A DNA stretch of 64,000 bases from Frigidibacter oleivorans (GTDB taxonomy: Bacteria > Pseudomonadota > Alphaproteobacteria > Rhodobacterales > Rhodobacteraceae). The notes below the pieces were generated by a model. That model saw only the letters and a list, made by a program, of their open reading frames with translations. It was not told where the DNA came from and did not search any database. The DNA lies in NCBI RefSeq assembly GCF_003993775.1, contig NZ_RJRZ01000002.1, positions 1 to 64,000 of the forward strand, in the 5' to 3' direction. The stretch's first letter is position 1; each line of letters starts with the position of its first letter. The translations under genes and the position numbers were made by a program. This document shows positions 55,636-63,514 of this stretch, piece after piece.

Positions 55636-55862
55636 CTGCGGTCCTTTCCTGAACGATGCGCCGCGGGTGTTGCGGCCGATGCGGACAGGGGGGACCGGTT
55701 CGGCCCGGACGGGCAATAACGGCGGGCGGCTATCCGATAGCGTGGGCCGGCGCGGCGGGCGGTCATTGAATAACCGGCGCGGCGGCGGCAATGTTTCGCC
55801 CATCGCCTGACCGGCGCCGCCCCGGACCCTGTCCCGGACCCGCCCCAACGATCGAGGCACCC

Positions 55863-56153
55863 ATGAAGCTGGCATCCGCCACCCTTGCCCTGCTGCTGCT
55901 GAGCGCGGTATCCGCCTCGGCCGAGTGCTATGCCGACTACAAGGCCAAGCGCGACGAGGGCCGGCTGCGGCTGCACTATGGCGTCGCCCGCCTTCCGGAC
56001 CGGGCCTGCGGGTCGGCCGGGGATGCGGCGGCGGCGCTCGCCCCGCGTCTGGCCGCCGAGGGCTGGACGCTTCTGAACGTGGTTTCGGTCTTCGGCCCCG
56101 AGGGGCTCGACCAGCGGAAAGGCAGCGCCGGTGACTTCTTCCTCCGCTACTGA
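55863..56153 (+). CDS. Small secreted protein of unknown function
   Basis: A 96-residue protein with a signal peptide (cleavage after SASA, residue 20) and a ~76-residue mature domain beginning ECYADYKAKRDEG. Two cysteines (C22 and a second in DRACGSAG) could form a disulfide. I do not recognise the family. The C-terminal coding region overlaps the next gene by 23 bases, suggesting one transcript with the membrane protein. Confidence 0.7.
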   Translation: MKLASATLALLLLSAVSASAECYADYKAKRDEGRLRLHYGVARLPDRACGSAGDAAAALAPRLAAEGWTLLNVVSVFGPEGLDQRKGSAGDFFLRY

Positions 56154-56859
56154 TCCCGCCGCCGCCGGCCCCCGCGCGACCGAGGTGCTGCGCCGGGGCA
56201 ACCGGGTGCTGGCCTTCGGCCTCGCGGCGATCGTGGCGATCCTGCTGGCGGCTGCGGTGCTGCTGTTCCTGAACCTGCCCGATGCCAATGCCTTCAACGC
56301 CCGCGTCGAGCGCATCTTCATCGAGAACGACGCCCTGACCGGCGCCAACGAGATCCGGCTGCTGGAGATCCTCGCCCAGTCCGGCACCGCCTTTTCCGAG
56401 GTGCTGACCAGCTATCGCGCGATCATCTTCGTGCTGCTGACCTTTTCGGCGGCGCTGCTGGTGGCCTCGCTGGTGTTCCTCGTGGTGATCCTCGGCCAGA
56501 ACCGGCGGATGTCGGACATCCAGCGGCAGGGGATCGAGGTCGCCTCGCTGCTGATCAGCCGGGGCGAGAATGCCGTCGTCCTGAACGACATGACCTTCAA
56601 GCTCACTGCCGCGGCGATCGAGACGCTGTCGGTGCTGGCCGAGGCGCGGCTGGACGACGAGGTGATGACCGGCGCGCAGATCGAGGCGGTGATCTCGGGC
56701 CGGGACAGCGCCGATTGCGACGAGGCGGCGGGCGCCACCCGGATCAAGCGGCTGCGCGACGCGTTGGGCAACCAGCTGGTGTCGGAACTGCTGGTGCGCA
56801 ACATCGCGCGCAAGGGATATGTCCTGTCCGTACCGAAAAACGCGATCCGCATGATCTGA
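56131..56859 (+). CDS. Membrane protein with C-terminal OmpR-type winged-helix-like domain
   Basis: A 242-residue protein with two membrane segments (about 27-49 and 97-122) and a ~47-residue outer loop, placing both ends in the cytosol. Residues ~150-235 read like an OmpR/PhoB DNA-binding domain: KLTAAAIETLSVLAEARL, MTGAQIEAVISGRDS, then IKRLRDALG and RNIARKGYVLSV at the end, where the family has RLRxKL and GYxL. I infer a membrane-tethered one-component regulator. GTG start after AAAGG; it overlaps the small secreted gene and lies 58 bases before the transporter. DNA binding is not proven. Confidence 0.7.
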   Translation: MTSSSATDPAAAGPRATEVLRRGNRVLAFGLAAIVAILLAAAVLLFLNLPDANAFNARVERIFIENDALTGANEIRLLEILAQSGTAFSEVLTSYRAIIFVLLTFSAALLVASLVFLVVILGQNRRMSDIQRQGIEVASLLISRGENAVVLNDMTFKLTAAAIETLSVLAEARLDDEVMTGAQIEAVISGRDSADCDEAAGATRIKRLRDALGNQLVSELLVRNIARKGYVLSVPKNAIRMI

Positions 56860-56917
56860 CAGGCAACCAATGCGGGGGCTTCGTTGTTTGGACTGCGGCG
56901 AACGCGGAGGTGCCGGA

Positions 56918-58186
56918 ATGGCGGATCGGCCCATACTGGGCGGGGGGGACGGCGCGGCCCCCGTCGTGCGGCAGGTTGGGGGCCCGGCCTGGGCGCTGAT
57001 CGGCATCTTCGTCATCCTCGCCTTCGCGGCGCTGACATTTGCGCGGGTCTTCCTGATGCCGCTGACGCTCGCGGTGCTGCTGTTCTTCGTCTTTGTGCCG
57101 GTGCGGCGGCGGCTCGACCGCTTCGGCATCCCGGCCGGCGTCACCGCGGCGGGGGTGATCCTCGGCCTCTTCGCGCTGATCCTCGCCATCGGCATGGTCC
57201 TGTCCGGCCCCGCCAACGACCTGGTGCGCGGCGCGCCCGAGATCGGGGTGCGGCTGGAAGAGAAGTTCGGCGGCGTCCGCGACCGGCTGGTTCAGATCCG
57301 CGACTTCGCCGAACGGATCGGCAATGGCGAGGAAGAGCGGCGCTCGCGGTCGGTGGCCGACTCGCTGGGGCTGGACGAGCGCGAGGCCGCCGCGGCGGAG
57401 CAGCCCGAGCCGGAAGAAGAGCTGATGCCGCTGGACAGCACCAACCTGATCATGTCCATCGCCAGCTCGACCCCGGCGCTGGCCGGGCAGATCGCCTTCG
57501 TGCTGATCCTGCTGTTCTTCCTCTTGGCCTCGGGCGACCTTCTCTACCTGAAGATCGTGCAGAGCTTCGGCACGCTGGCGCAGAAGCGTCGCGCCTATGC
57601 CGCCCTGCGCCAGATCGAGGACAGCCTCGGCAGCTATCTGGGCACGATCACCATCATCAACGCGGGCCTCGGCCTAGCCATCGGGGTGGCGATGTGGGCC
57701 TGGGGCATGCCCGCCCCGGCGATGTTCGCGGTGGGGGCGTTCCTGCTGAACTACATCCCCTATATTGGGCTGCTGACCGGCATGCTGATGGCCACCGCCA
57801 TCGCGCTGGTGACGATGGACGGGTTCGCGGGGCCGATCCTCGTGGGGGCGACCTATGCCGGCCTCTCCTCGATCGAGGGGCAGTTCATCACGCCCTACAG
57901 CGTCTCGCGCCGGCTGGAGATGAACACGGTCGTCGTCTTCGTCACCGTGGCGCTGTGGGCCTGGCTGTGGTCGGTGGTGGGGATGATCGTCGCGGTGCCG
58001 ATGCTGGTGGTGTTCCGCGTGCTCTGCGACCATATCCCGGGGCTGGAACGGCTGGGAAACTTCCTGGGCGGCGAGCGCCCCGCCCCCCTCGGCCCCGAGG
58101 GCGACGAGATCCGCGGCGATGACGGCCAGCGGGATACCGGCGACGAGGCGCCCGAGGGCGAGGGACGCGAGCTGCATCCGGTGTGA
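56918..58186 (+). CDS. AI-2E family transporter
   Basis: A 422-residue multi-pass membrane protein of the AI-2E/PerM family. It has N-terminal spans (IFVILAFAALTFARVFLMP and LTLAVLLFFVFVPVRRRLD), an acidic loop near 150-180, then the characteristic C-terminal block of spans with GSYLGTITIINAGLG, LLNYIPYIGLL and GPILVGATYAGLSSIEGQFITP. The exported compound is not known; the AI-2 link holds for only a few members. GGAGG stands 7 bases before the ATG. The C-terminal tail is acidic. Confidence 0.88.
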   Translation: MADRPILGGGDGAAPVVRQVGGPAWALIGIFVILAFAALTFARVFLMPLTLAVLLFFVFVPVRRRLDRFGIPAGVTAAGVILGLFALILAIGMVLSGPANDLVRGAPEIGVRLEEKFGGVRDRLVQIRDFAERIGNGEEERRSRSVADSLGLDEREAAAAEQPEPEEELMPLDSTNLIMSIASSTPALAGQIAFVLILLFFLLASGDLLYLKIVQSFGTLAQKRRAYAALRQIEDSLGSYLGTITIINAGLGLAIGVAMWAWGMPAPAMFAVGAFLLNYIPYIGLLTGMLMATAIALVTMDGFAGPILVGATYAGLSSIEGQFITPYSVSRRLEMNTVVVFVTVALWAWLWSVVGMIVAVPMLVVFRVLCDHIPGLERLGNFLGGERPAPLGPEGDEIRGDDGQRDTGDEAPEGEGRELHPV

Positions 58187-58450
58187 GGGGGGTCGACGCG
58201 CGCCTTGGGCTGCCGTTCGGGCGAGCTGCGGTGGTGGGTGGAGAGAGCCCGGAACGTGGGATGTTGCGGCCGTCGGGCGAACGGCGGCCAGGCGGGGTCG
58301 TGGCGATGGCGCTGCAAGGCTCGCATCCGTCGCTGCCGGCCCAGACCGGACCTCTACACCATGATTGGCGAAGGTCCGGATCGTAGCGATTTTCGGACGT
58401 TCACTCTTTGCGCAGCGTTGGGTGAGCGAGCAGAGACCACCCAAAGCAAC
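58187..58450. other. Gap between convergent transporter and J-domain genes, no gene seen
   Basis: I see no supported gene, tRNA or terminator with a T-run here. The left part is GC-rich like the chromosome; near the right end the sequence turns A/T-richer, matching the Hsp70 region that follows. This change may mark the edge of an acquired segment. Confidence 0.4.
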
Positions 58451-60031
58451 TCAATCACAGAGAGTTTTTCTTTCGAACCCGTCCGTAATCGGCGTCAGCA
58501 TCGAACACGGGCGATTGACCGGGAGGAACGCGCGCACGGGCCAACGGTTTTGGGAAAGCCCCAGCCGCACGAGCGCATGCCCAGTGAGAGCCACGGAAAC
58601 ATCGGCAACGGTTGGGAAGTGCGGGTCGTCAAAGAGGTAGAGATTCAATCTCGGCGTCTTGTCGAACGCACGGAAACGCAGGCCGAGCCCGCCCTCTATC
58701 ACCCGGAGATTGTTCCCCGAGAGTTGTCGCAACCTGTCAACATAGATTGCGGGATAGACAGGCTGCCAGCCAGTTGCAGGGCCGGGTGGCCGCGCGGCGA
58801 CCACGTAGCCGCCGCTCCCCCGCCAGAGGCGGGTGTGGTTTGACGCAACCTGCGCAATCTGCCAAGTCGCCATGCCCCCGTCGGGAGCGGGCACAAGCCG
58901 GAAGTGGTCGGGGGCAAGGTAGTCGAGGTTGCGCTCCATCTGGAACCGGGCGGCGACGAGCACCCCGAGCAGATATTGCAGTTCCGCAGGTTGGTCGTAG
59001 GCCGAAAACAGGTCAGACGGCAGACTCCCGCGCCAGTTACGCACCAGTGTGTTGCGCAGCACCAAAAGTTTAACGTCGTCCACCACGGCGGATGGAAAAC
59101 CCTGCGCACTCGCCAGTCCGCGCAGGAACTGTGTCGTCCCCTCGGAAGGCTTAAGTGGGCCTCCAAGCGATTCTAGGAAGTCGAAATCGGTGCGCACCTC
59201 TTTTGAGGCAGCGAGGATACTATTTGGTACTGGAGTTGTATTGCGTGCTGAAGTGGGGTCGAACACCGCCCACAGTTGGATAATAGCGAAGAGCATGAAC
59301 AGAACGACCTGTACTACGCGGCCGGTCATGCGTCTGTGCAGCAGTTTCGAAAAAGGCGTCTGGTCGAGGCCGCGGACCGCTTCGACGAAATCGCCGTAGT
59401 CAGGAAAGCTGCGCTTCATCCGCACCGCGTCCGACATCCATCCGAACTGGCTGTCGAGATGTTTCATCAGGTGCTGCATCTCGATCCTGCTTGCGGCGAG
59501 TCCTCGCTCCGGCCCATTCAGAAGAAAGACCCTTCCCTCCTGCCCCGCTCCGGGCCGGGTTCGATCCAGCAGATAGAAATAGATCTCCGCCTCCACCCGG
59601 GCCGCGATGTCCGGATCCGCCATCCGCGGATCCCGCAACAGCTTTGCAAGACGCGCCGCGTCCGATTCACCCGTCTCTCGCGTCTCGACCCGGTCAATCA
59701 GCGATTGGTCCCCGAGCGGGAGGCCCAATGCCCCATCCACCGTGTCGGGATCTGCCTCGGCTTCCTCGGGGTGCGGATCCGGGGCTTCAGGTTGAATGGG
59801 CCCAAGGGCAGGCCCGGGAGGCTCTGGTGACGTCGATGCGTTCTCGGGTTCCTGTGCGACCCTGTCCAGTGCGTCCTCGTAAGCCTCGCGCAGGGCCTGA
59901 AAACCTCGCGGGTCCTCATCCGGGTTCAGCTGGCGAAGACGGGAGGCATAGGCGCGGCGGATCTCGGCCTTCGTCGGCTGATCGGCTTCGAGCCCCAGCT
60001 CAGAATAGGGCCAACGCAGGTCACCGGACAT
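58451..60031 (-). CDS. Membrane-anchored J-domain protein (DjlB/DjlC-like)
   Basis: A 526-residue protein with an N-terminal degenerate J domain (residues 8-57), a Pro/Glu-rich linker (60-100), one membrane span at about 238-258 (VVQVVLFMLFAIIQLWAVF), and a ~270-residue C-terminal domain I do not recognise, probably periplasmic. The HPD tripeptide is NPD at 36-38 inside LRQLNPDEDPRGFQALREAY, a pattern shared by J proteins that work with HscC-type Hsp70s. GAGG sits 6 bases before the ATG, inside the end of the Hsp70 gene, so translation is coupled. Base composition is less GC-rich than the neighbours. Confidence 0.8.
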   Translation of the reverse strand: MSGDLRWPYSELGLEADQPTKAEIRRAYASRLRQLNPDEDPRGFQALREAYEDALDRVAQEPENASTSPEPPGPALGPIQPEAPDPHPEEAEADPDTVDGALGLPLGDQSLIDRVETRETGESDAARLAKLLRDPRMADPDIAARVEAEIYFYLLDRTRPGAGQEGRVFLLNGPERGLAASRIEMQHLMKHLDSQFGWMSDAVRMKRSFPDYGDFVEAVRGLDQTPFSKLLHRRMTGRVVQVVLFMLFAIIQLWAVFDPTSARNTTPVPNSILAASKEVRTDFDFLESLGGPLKPSEGTTQFLRGLASAQGFPSAVVDDVKLLVLRNTLVRNWRGSLPSDLFSAYDQPAELQYLLGVLVAARFQMERNLDYLAPDHFRLVPAPDGGMATWQIAQVASNHTRLWRGSGGYVVAARPPGPATGWQPVYPAIYVDRLRQLSGNNLRVIEGGLGLRFRAFDKTPRLNLYLFDDPHFPTVADVSVALTGHALVRLGLSQNRWPVRAFLPVNRPCSMLTPITDGFERKTLCD

Positions 60032-61700
60032 AACCCGCCTCAAACTGGTCGAGAGTTTGACCGATCTGCTCGCGCAACGCTGCGATCTCGCTCAGATGTT
60101 GGCGCTCCAATGCCTGCCTGAACAGGGCCAGCATGTCCTGGATCGTGACCCGGTCCTCTCCCAGCGCCATCGCGAAGCAGCGTTCGAGCCGCGCCGACAG
60201 CGCGACATTCTCGGCACCCTCCCGCGGGTGGACTTTGAGCGCCGCAAGCGTCTTGCGGCGCGCGTCCAGTTCCCGTTCCGACAGCCCTCCGGTCAGGTCG
60301 GTGATGACGATCGACCGCGTGGCACCGGTGGAGGCCACCTTTGTGTCGATCTCGATCAGGCCCGAGCTGTCGTAGCTCAGACGCGCGATGACGATTTCGT
60401 AGTCCGCCCGGTTCCGGGGCACGGCGACCAGAAGCTTGCCCAATGCGATGTTGTCGCGCACCAGTGGCGCTTCGCCTTGGAAGAGTTCGAACAATATCTC
60501 CCTCTGCCCCTTCTGGGTGGTTTGGAACACGAACTCTCGCGAGACGGGAATCGTGGTGTTGCGCTCGATGACTGGCTCGAAATAGCCCTGCTCGATCCTG
60601 TCGCCGACCCTTCGGGCGACCTCGAAGCCGAGCGAGAAGGCCGAGACATCGGTCATCACGACATCGTCGCAGCCGGCATCGCGCGCAATCAGGGCCGCCT
60701 GGGTCGCAGCGCCGAGCGCGACCACCTGATCGGGATCGAGCCCGCTTTCAGGCAGCTTGCCCGTCAGGCGCGCGACCAGAGTGCGCACCAGCGGCATCCG
60801 GGTTGCCCCGCCCACGAGCACAACCCTGTCGATCTCGTCCCGCGACAAGCCGGCGTCATGGATTGCCCGTTCGATCGGAAGGCGCAGTCGCTGAATGAGG
60901 GAGGCGCTGGCATCCGTGAAAGCTTCGCGCGTGATCGAAAGCGCGCGTGCCCCGTCGCGCCACGGCAATGGACAGCTCGCTTCCTGCGCGCGCGTCAGAC
61001 CAAGCTTGAGCACTTCAGCCGCATTCCACAGCAGCGCCCGCTCGGCATCGGTCTTCGGCGCCAGATCGAATTCCTGCGCCAGCCGATTGAACAGGGCGCG
61101 CGTGAAATCCTCACCGCCGAGGAAGGCGTCACCGCTGGATGCCTTGACCTCGATCACCTTCTCGAAGACCTCAACGATTGAGACGTCGAAGGTCCCACCG
61201 CCGAGATCGACAACCAGGGTGTGGCCCTCGGCCGCGATGTCTTGCAGACCATAGGCAATGGCCGCCGCCGTGGGCTCGTTGACCAGCCGGATCGGGTTCA
61301 GCCCTGCGGCGATTGCCGCCGCCCGCGTCGCGTTGCGCTGGATCTGATTGAAATACGCCGGGACCGAGACGACCACATCCTGCGGCGCGACCCCGGTTTC
61401 CTCGAGCGCGCGTTGGCGAAGAGCCCGAAGGATCAGCGCCGAAAGTTCTTGGGCGTCATATTGTTTCCAGCCGAGTCGGAAGGCCTTCTTGGTCCCCATC
61501 GCGCGCTTAAACGCTGCTGCGGTATGTTCCGGGTGAGAGACCAGCCGCTCCCTCGCCGGGGCGCCAAGAACGAGGGTGCCATCCATAACGGAGACGACTG
61601 AGGGAAACAGCGGCTGAGATCCCCCAAGCACGCGCGGGCGGCCATTCTCGAAAACGCTGATAAGCGAATTGGTCGTTCCGAGATCAATACCGAAATACAT
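60021..61700 (-). CDS. HscC-type Hsp70 chaperone
   Basis: A 559-residue Hsp70, far shorter than DnaK (638) and close to E. coli HscC (556). The ATPase motifs are GIDLGTTNSLISVF at the start, VVDLGGGTFDVSIVE near 175, and VVLVGGATRMPLV near 295. The substrate domain has the linker-like and beta segment EILFELFQGEAPLVRDN and a short helical lid. It likely serves the membrane J protein just downstream (11-base overlap). Composition is less GC-rich than most of the window. Confidence 0.88.
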   Translation of the reverse strand: MYFGIDLGTTNSLISVFENGRPRVLGGSQPLFPSVVSVMDGTLVLGAPARERLVSHPEHTAAAFKRAMGTKKAFRLGWKQYDAQELSALILRALRQRALEETGVAPQDVVVSVPAYFNQIQRNATRAAAIAAGLNPIRLVNEPTAAAIAYGLQDIAAEGHTLVVDLGGGTFDVSIVEVFEKVIEVKASSGDAFLGGEDFTRALFNRLAQEFDLAPKTDAERALLWNAAEVLKLGLTRAQEASCPLPWRDGARALSITREAFTDASASLIQRLRLPIERAIHDAGLSRDEIDRVVLVGGATRMPLVRTLVARLTGKLPESGLDPDQVVALGAATQAALIARDAGCDDVVMTDVSAFSLGFEVARRVGDRIEQGYFEPVIERNTTIPVSREFVFQTTQKGQREILFELFQGEAPLVRDNIALGKLLVAVPRNRADYEIVIARLSYDSSGLIEIDTKVASTGATRSIVITDLTGGLSERELDARRKTLAALKVHPREGAENVALSARLERCFAMALGEDRVTIQDMLALFRQALERQHLSEIAALREQIGQTLDQFEAGYVR

Positions 61701-61938
61701 TGCAACCTTGAATAGGCGCCTGAAGAGCGGGTTCCCTCGAGTTTATGCCGGCTTCCTGGGTATAGTCGACAGATTAGTTCGCAGCAGACCTTCTCGCGCC
61801 CTGCAGCGAACGGCAGCCCTCCGCGCCAACACCTCGACCTGTCCCCCGGCAACACCCCCGCTTCAGCACGGACACCCTGCCCGCCTACACCCCGCCCGCC
61901 GAACCGGGCCGACCTACACGCTGTCTTCAGGATTGGGC

Positions 61939-62014
61939 TGGTGCCCCCGACAGGATTCGAACCTGTGACCTACCGCTTAGGAGGCGGTCGCTCTATCCCC
62001 TGAGCTACGGGGGC
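61939..62014 (-). tRNA. tRNA-Arg(CCT)
   Basis: A 76-base tRNA on the minus strand. The acceptor stem GCCCCCG pairs with CGGGGGC, the D-arm GCTCAGGGGATAGAGC and T-arm ACAGG-TTCGAAT-CCTGT are standard, and the anticodon loop CTCCTAA gives anticodon CCT (codon AGG). The 3' CCA is encoded. Its 3' end points to the Hsp70 gene 238 bases away. Confidence 0.95.
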
Positions 62015-62042
62015 GTCCGGTCCGGCGGGACCGGCCGCGCCC

Positions 62043-62071
62043 TTCATGCGGGCAAATGCGGCGCGTTGCAA
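62043..62071 (-). promoter_or_regulatory. Candidate promoter of tRNA-Arg
   Basis: On the minus strand TTGCAA and CATGAA are 17 bases apart, ending about 28 bases before the tRNA 5' end. The leader is GC-rich with an inverted repeat of GGTCC/GGACC. Spacing is ideal; the -10 is moderate. Confidence 0.4.
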
Positions 62072-62243
62072 GTACGGGGGCAATGACAGGCGGCAAGCGC
62101 GGGGGCAGGTCGGGCGGCCATCGGGGATCGGGCGGGATGTCGGGGGAGGTGTCGGGGGGGCAGATCTTGGCCCACCGCCCCCCCGGGGTCCGTTGCGTCT
62201 GGATAGGAAGCTTGCGTGACGCGCCGGAGTCCGGGCTTCCGCC

Positions 62244-62257
62244 CGTTAGCGTTAACA
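62244..62257 (+). promoter_or_regulatory. LacI-type operator before the regulator gene
   Basis: CGTTAGCGTTAACA differs at two positions (the first base and one inner base) from the perfect palindrome TGTTAGCGCTAACA, the typical LacI-family site with a central CG. It lies 73 bases before the regulator ATG, so self-control is likely. Confidence 0.55.
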
Positions 62258-62329
62258 TAGCAGGCGCGGCGCGGCTTGCACAAGGTTTTCCTTTGGCGCT
62301 ATGCAGATTGCATCGCCCCCAGCCCGGAC

Positions 62330-63373
62330 ATGCCAGTGCCCCAACCGCCCGTCCCGCCCGAACCGCGCCGCCCCCTGACGCTGAGGGACGTGTCCGAAGC
62401 GTCCGGCGTGTCGGAAATGACGGTCAGCCGGGTGCTGCGGAACCGGGGCGACGTGTCGGTGGCGACGCGGGAAAAGGTGCTGGCGGCCGCCAAGGGGCTT
62501 GGCTACGTGCCGAACAAGATCGCGGGGGCGCTGGCCAGCCAGCGGGTCAACCTCGTCGCCGTGGTGATCCCCTCGCTCGGCAACCTCGTCTTCCCCGAGG
62601 TGCTGGCGGGCGTGTCGGAAACGCTGGAGGATACCGGGCTGCAGCCGGTCTTCGGCGTCACCAACTATTCCCCCGACCGCGAAGAGGCGGTGCTGTACGA
62701 AATGCTCAGCTGGCGGCCCTCGGGCGTGATCGTCGCGGGGCTCGAACATTCCGACGCGGCCTCGGCCATGCTGCGCAATGCCGGCATCCCCATCGTCGAG
62801 ATCATGGATGTGGATGGCGAGCCCATCGATTCGGTCGTCGGCATCTCGCATATGCGCGCGGGGCGCGAGATGGCGCGGGCGATCGTGGCGGCGGGCTATC
62901 GCCGGATCGGGTTCCTCGGCACGAAGATGCCGCTCGACCACCGGGCGCGGAAACGGATGGAGGGGTTCGAGGCGGGGCTGGCCGAGGCGGGCCTGGCGCT
63001 GGCGGATCGCGAGTTCTATTCCGGCGGATCGGCGCTGGCCAAGGGGCGCGAGATGACGCAGGCGATGCTGGCCCGCTCGCCCGATCTCGATTTCCTCTAC
63101 TACTCCAACGACATGATCGGCGCGGGCGGGCTGTTGTGGTGTCTGGGCCAGGGGCTGGACGTGCCGGGCAAGATCGGGCTGGCCGGGTTCAACGGCGTCG
63201 ATCTGCTGGACGGTCTGCCGGTGCGGCTGGCCACGATGGATGCCTGCCGGCGCGAGATCGGCCAGCAGGCGGCGAAGATCGTCGCGGGGCAGAGCGGGTC
63301 GGGCCTGATCGGTGGCGAGCGGATCGAACTGACCCCGCGCCTGCAACCCGGCGACACCATCCGCAAGGCCTGA
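62330..63373 (+). CDS. LacI-family transcriptional regulator (GntR-like subgroup)
   Basis: A 347-residue LacI/GalR regulator. The N-terminal helix-turn-helix LTLRDVSEASGVSEMTVSRV and hinge NKIAGALASQRVNLV are clear; the periplasmic-binding-type sugar domain follows, with FNGVDLLDGL and RLATMDACRREIGQQAA. Similar proteins control gluconate or related sugar-acid use. The target genes are not in the window; it may control genes to the right or itself. The ATG lacks a strong ribosome site. Confidence 0.9.
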   Translation: MPVPQPPVPPEPRRPLTLRDVSEASGVSEMTVSRVLRNRGDVSVATREKVLAAAKGLGYVPNKIAGALASQRVNLVAVVIPSLGNLVFPEVLAGVSETLEDTGLQPVFGVTNYSPDREEAVLYEMLSWRPSGVIVAGLEHSDAASAMLRNAGIPIVEIMDVDGEPIDSVVGISHMRAGREMARAIVAAGYRRIGFLGTKMPLDHRARKRMEGFEAGLAEAGLALADREFYSGGSALAKGREMTQAMLARSPDLDFLYYSNDMIGAGGLLWCLGQGLDVPGKIGLAGFNGVDLLDGLPVRLATMDACRREIGQQAAKIVAGQSGSGLIGGERIELTPRLQPGDTIRKA

Positions 63374-63514
63374 CCCGGCGGCCGCCCGGCGGGGACGCGG
63401 CCGGCCAGATGGACAAGCCCGCCCGGCTCGTGTTTAACGGCTGGGTGCCCGAGCGCCGCCCCCAGACCGGCGCGGCGCGGGGAGCAGCGGAACGGACGGG
63501 ACGGGCAGGCCGGG

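Larger units (their letters stand above)
62015..62329. other. Gap between tRNA-Arg and the LacI-type gene
   Basis: This 315-base stretch holds the tRNA promoter on its left, a LacI-type operator near its right end, and a GC-rich middle with no supported gene. A TTG further upstream keeps the regulator frame open but has no ribosome site. Confidence 0.6.

Noticed and set aside
60031-60043. TTG start four codons earlier for the J-domain gene
   Set aside because: The ATG has GAGG at proper distance; the TTG has none.
58187-61938. Second copy of the tRNA-Arg 3' end as an attachment site
   Set aside because: I looked for the T-arm and acceptor sequence in both orientations near the far edge of the islet and found none.
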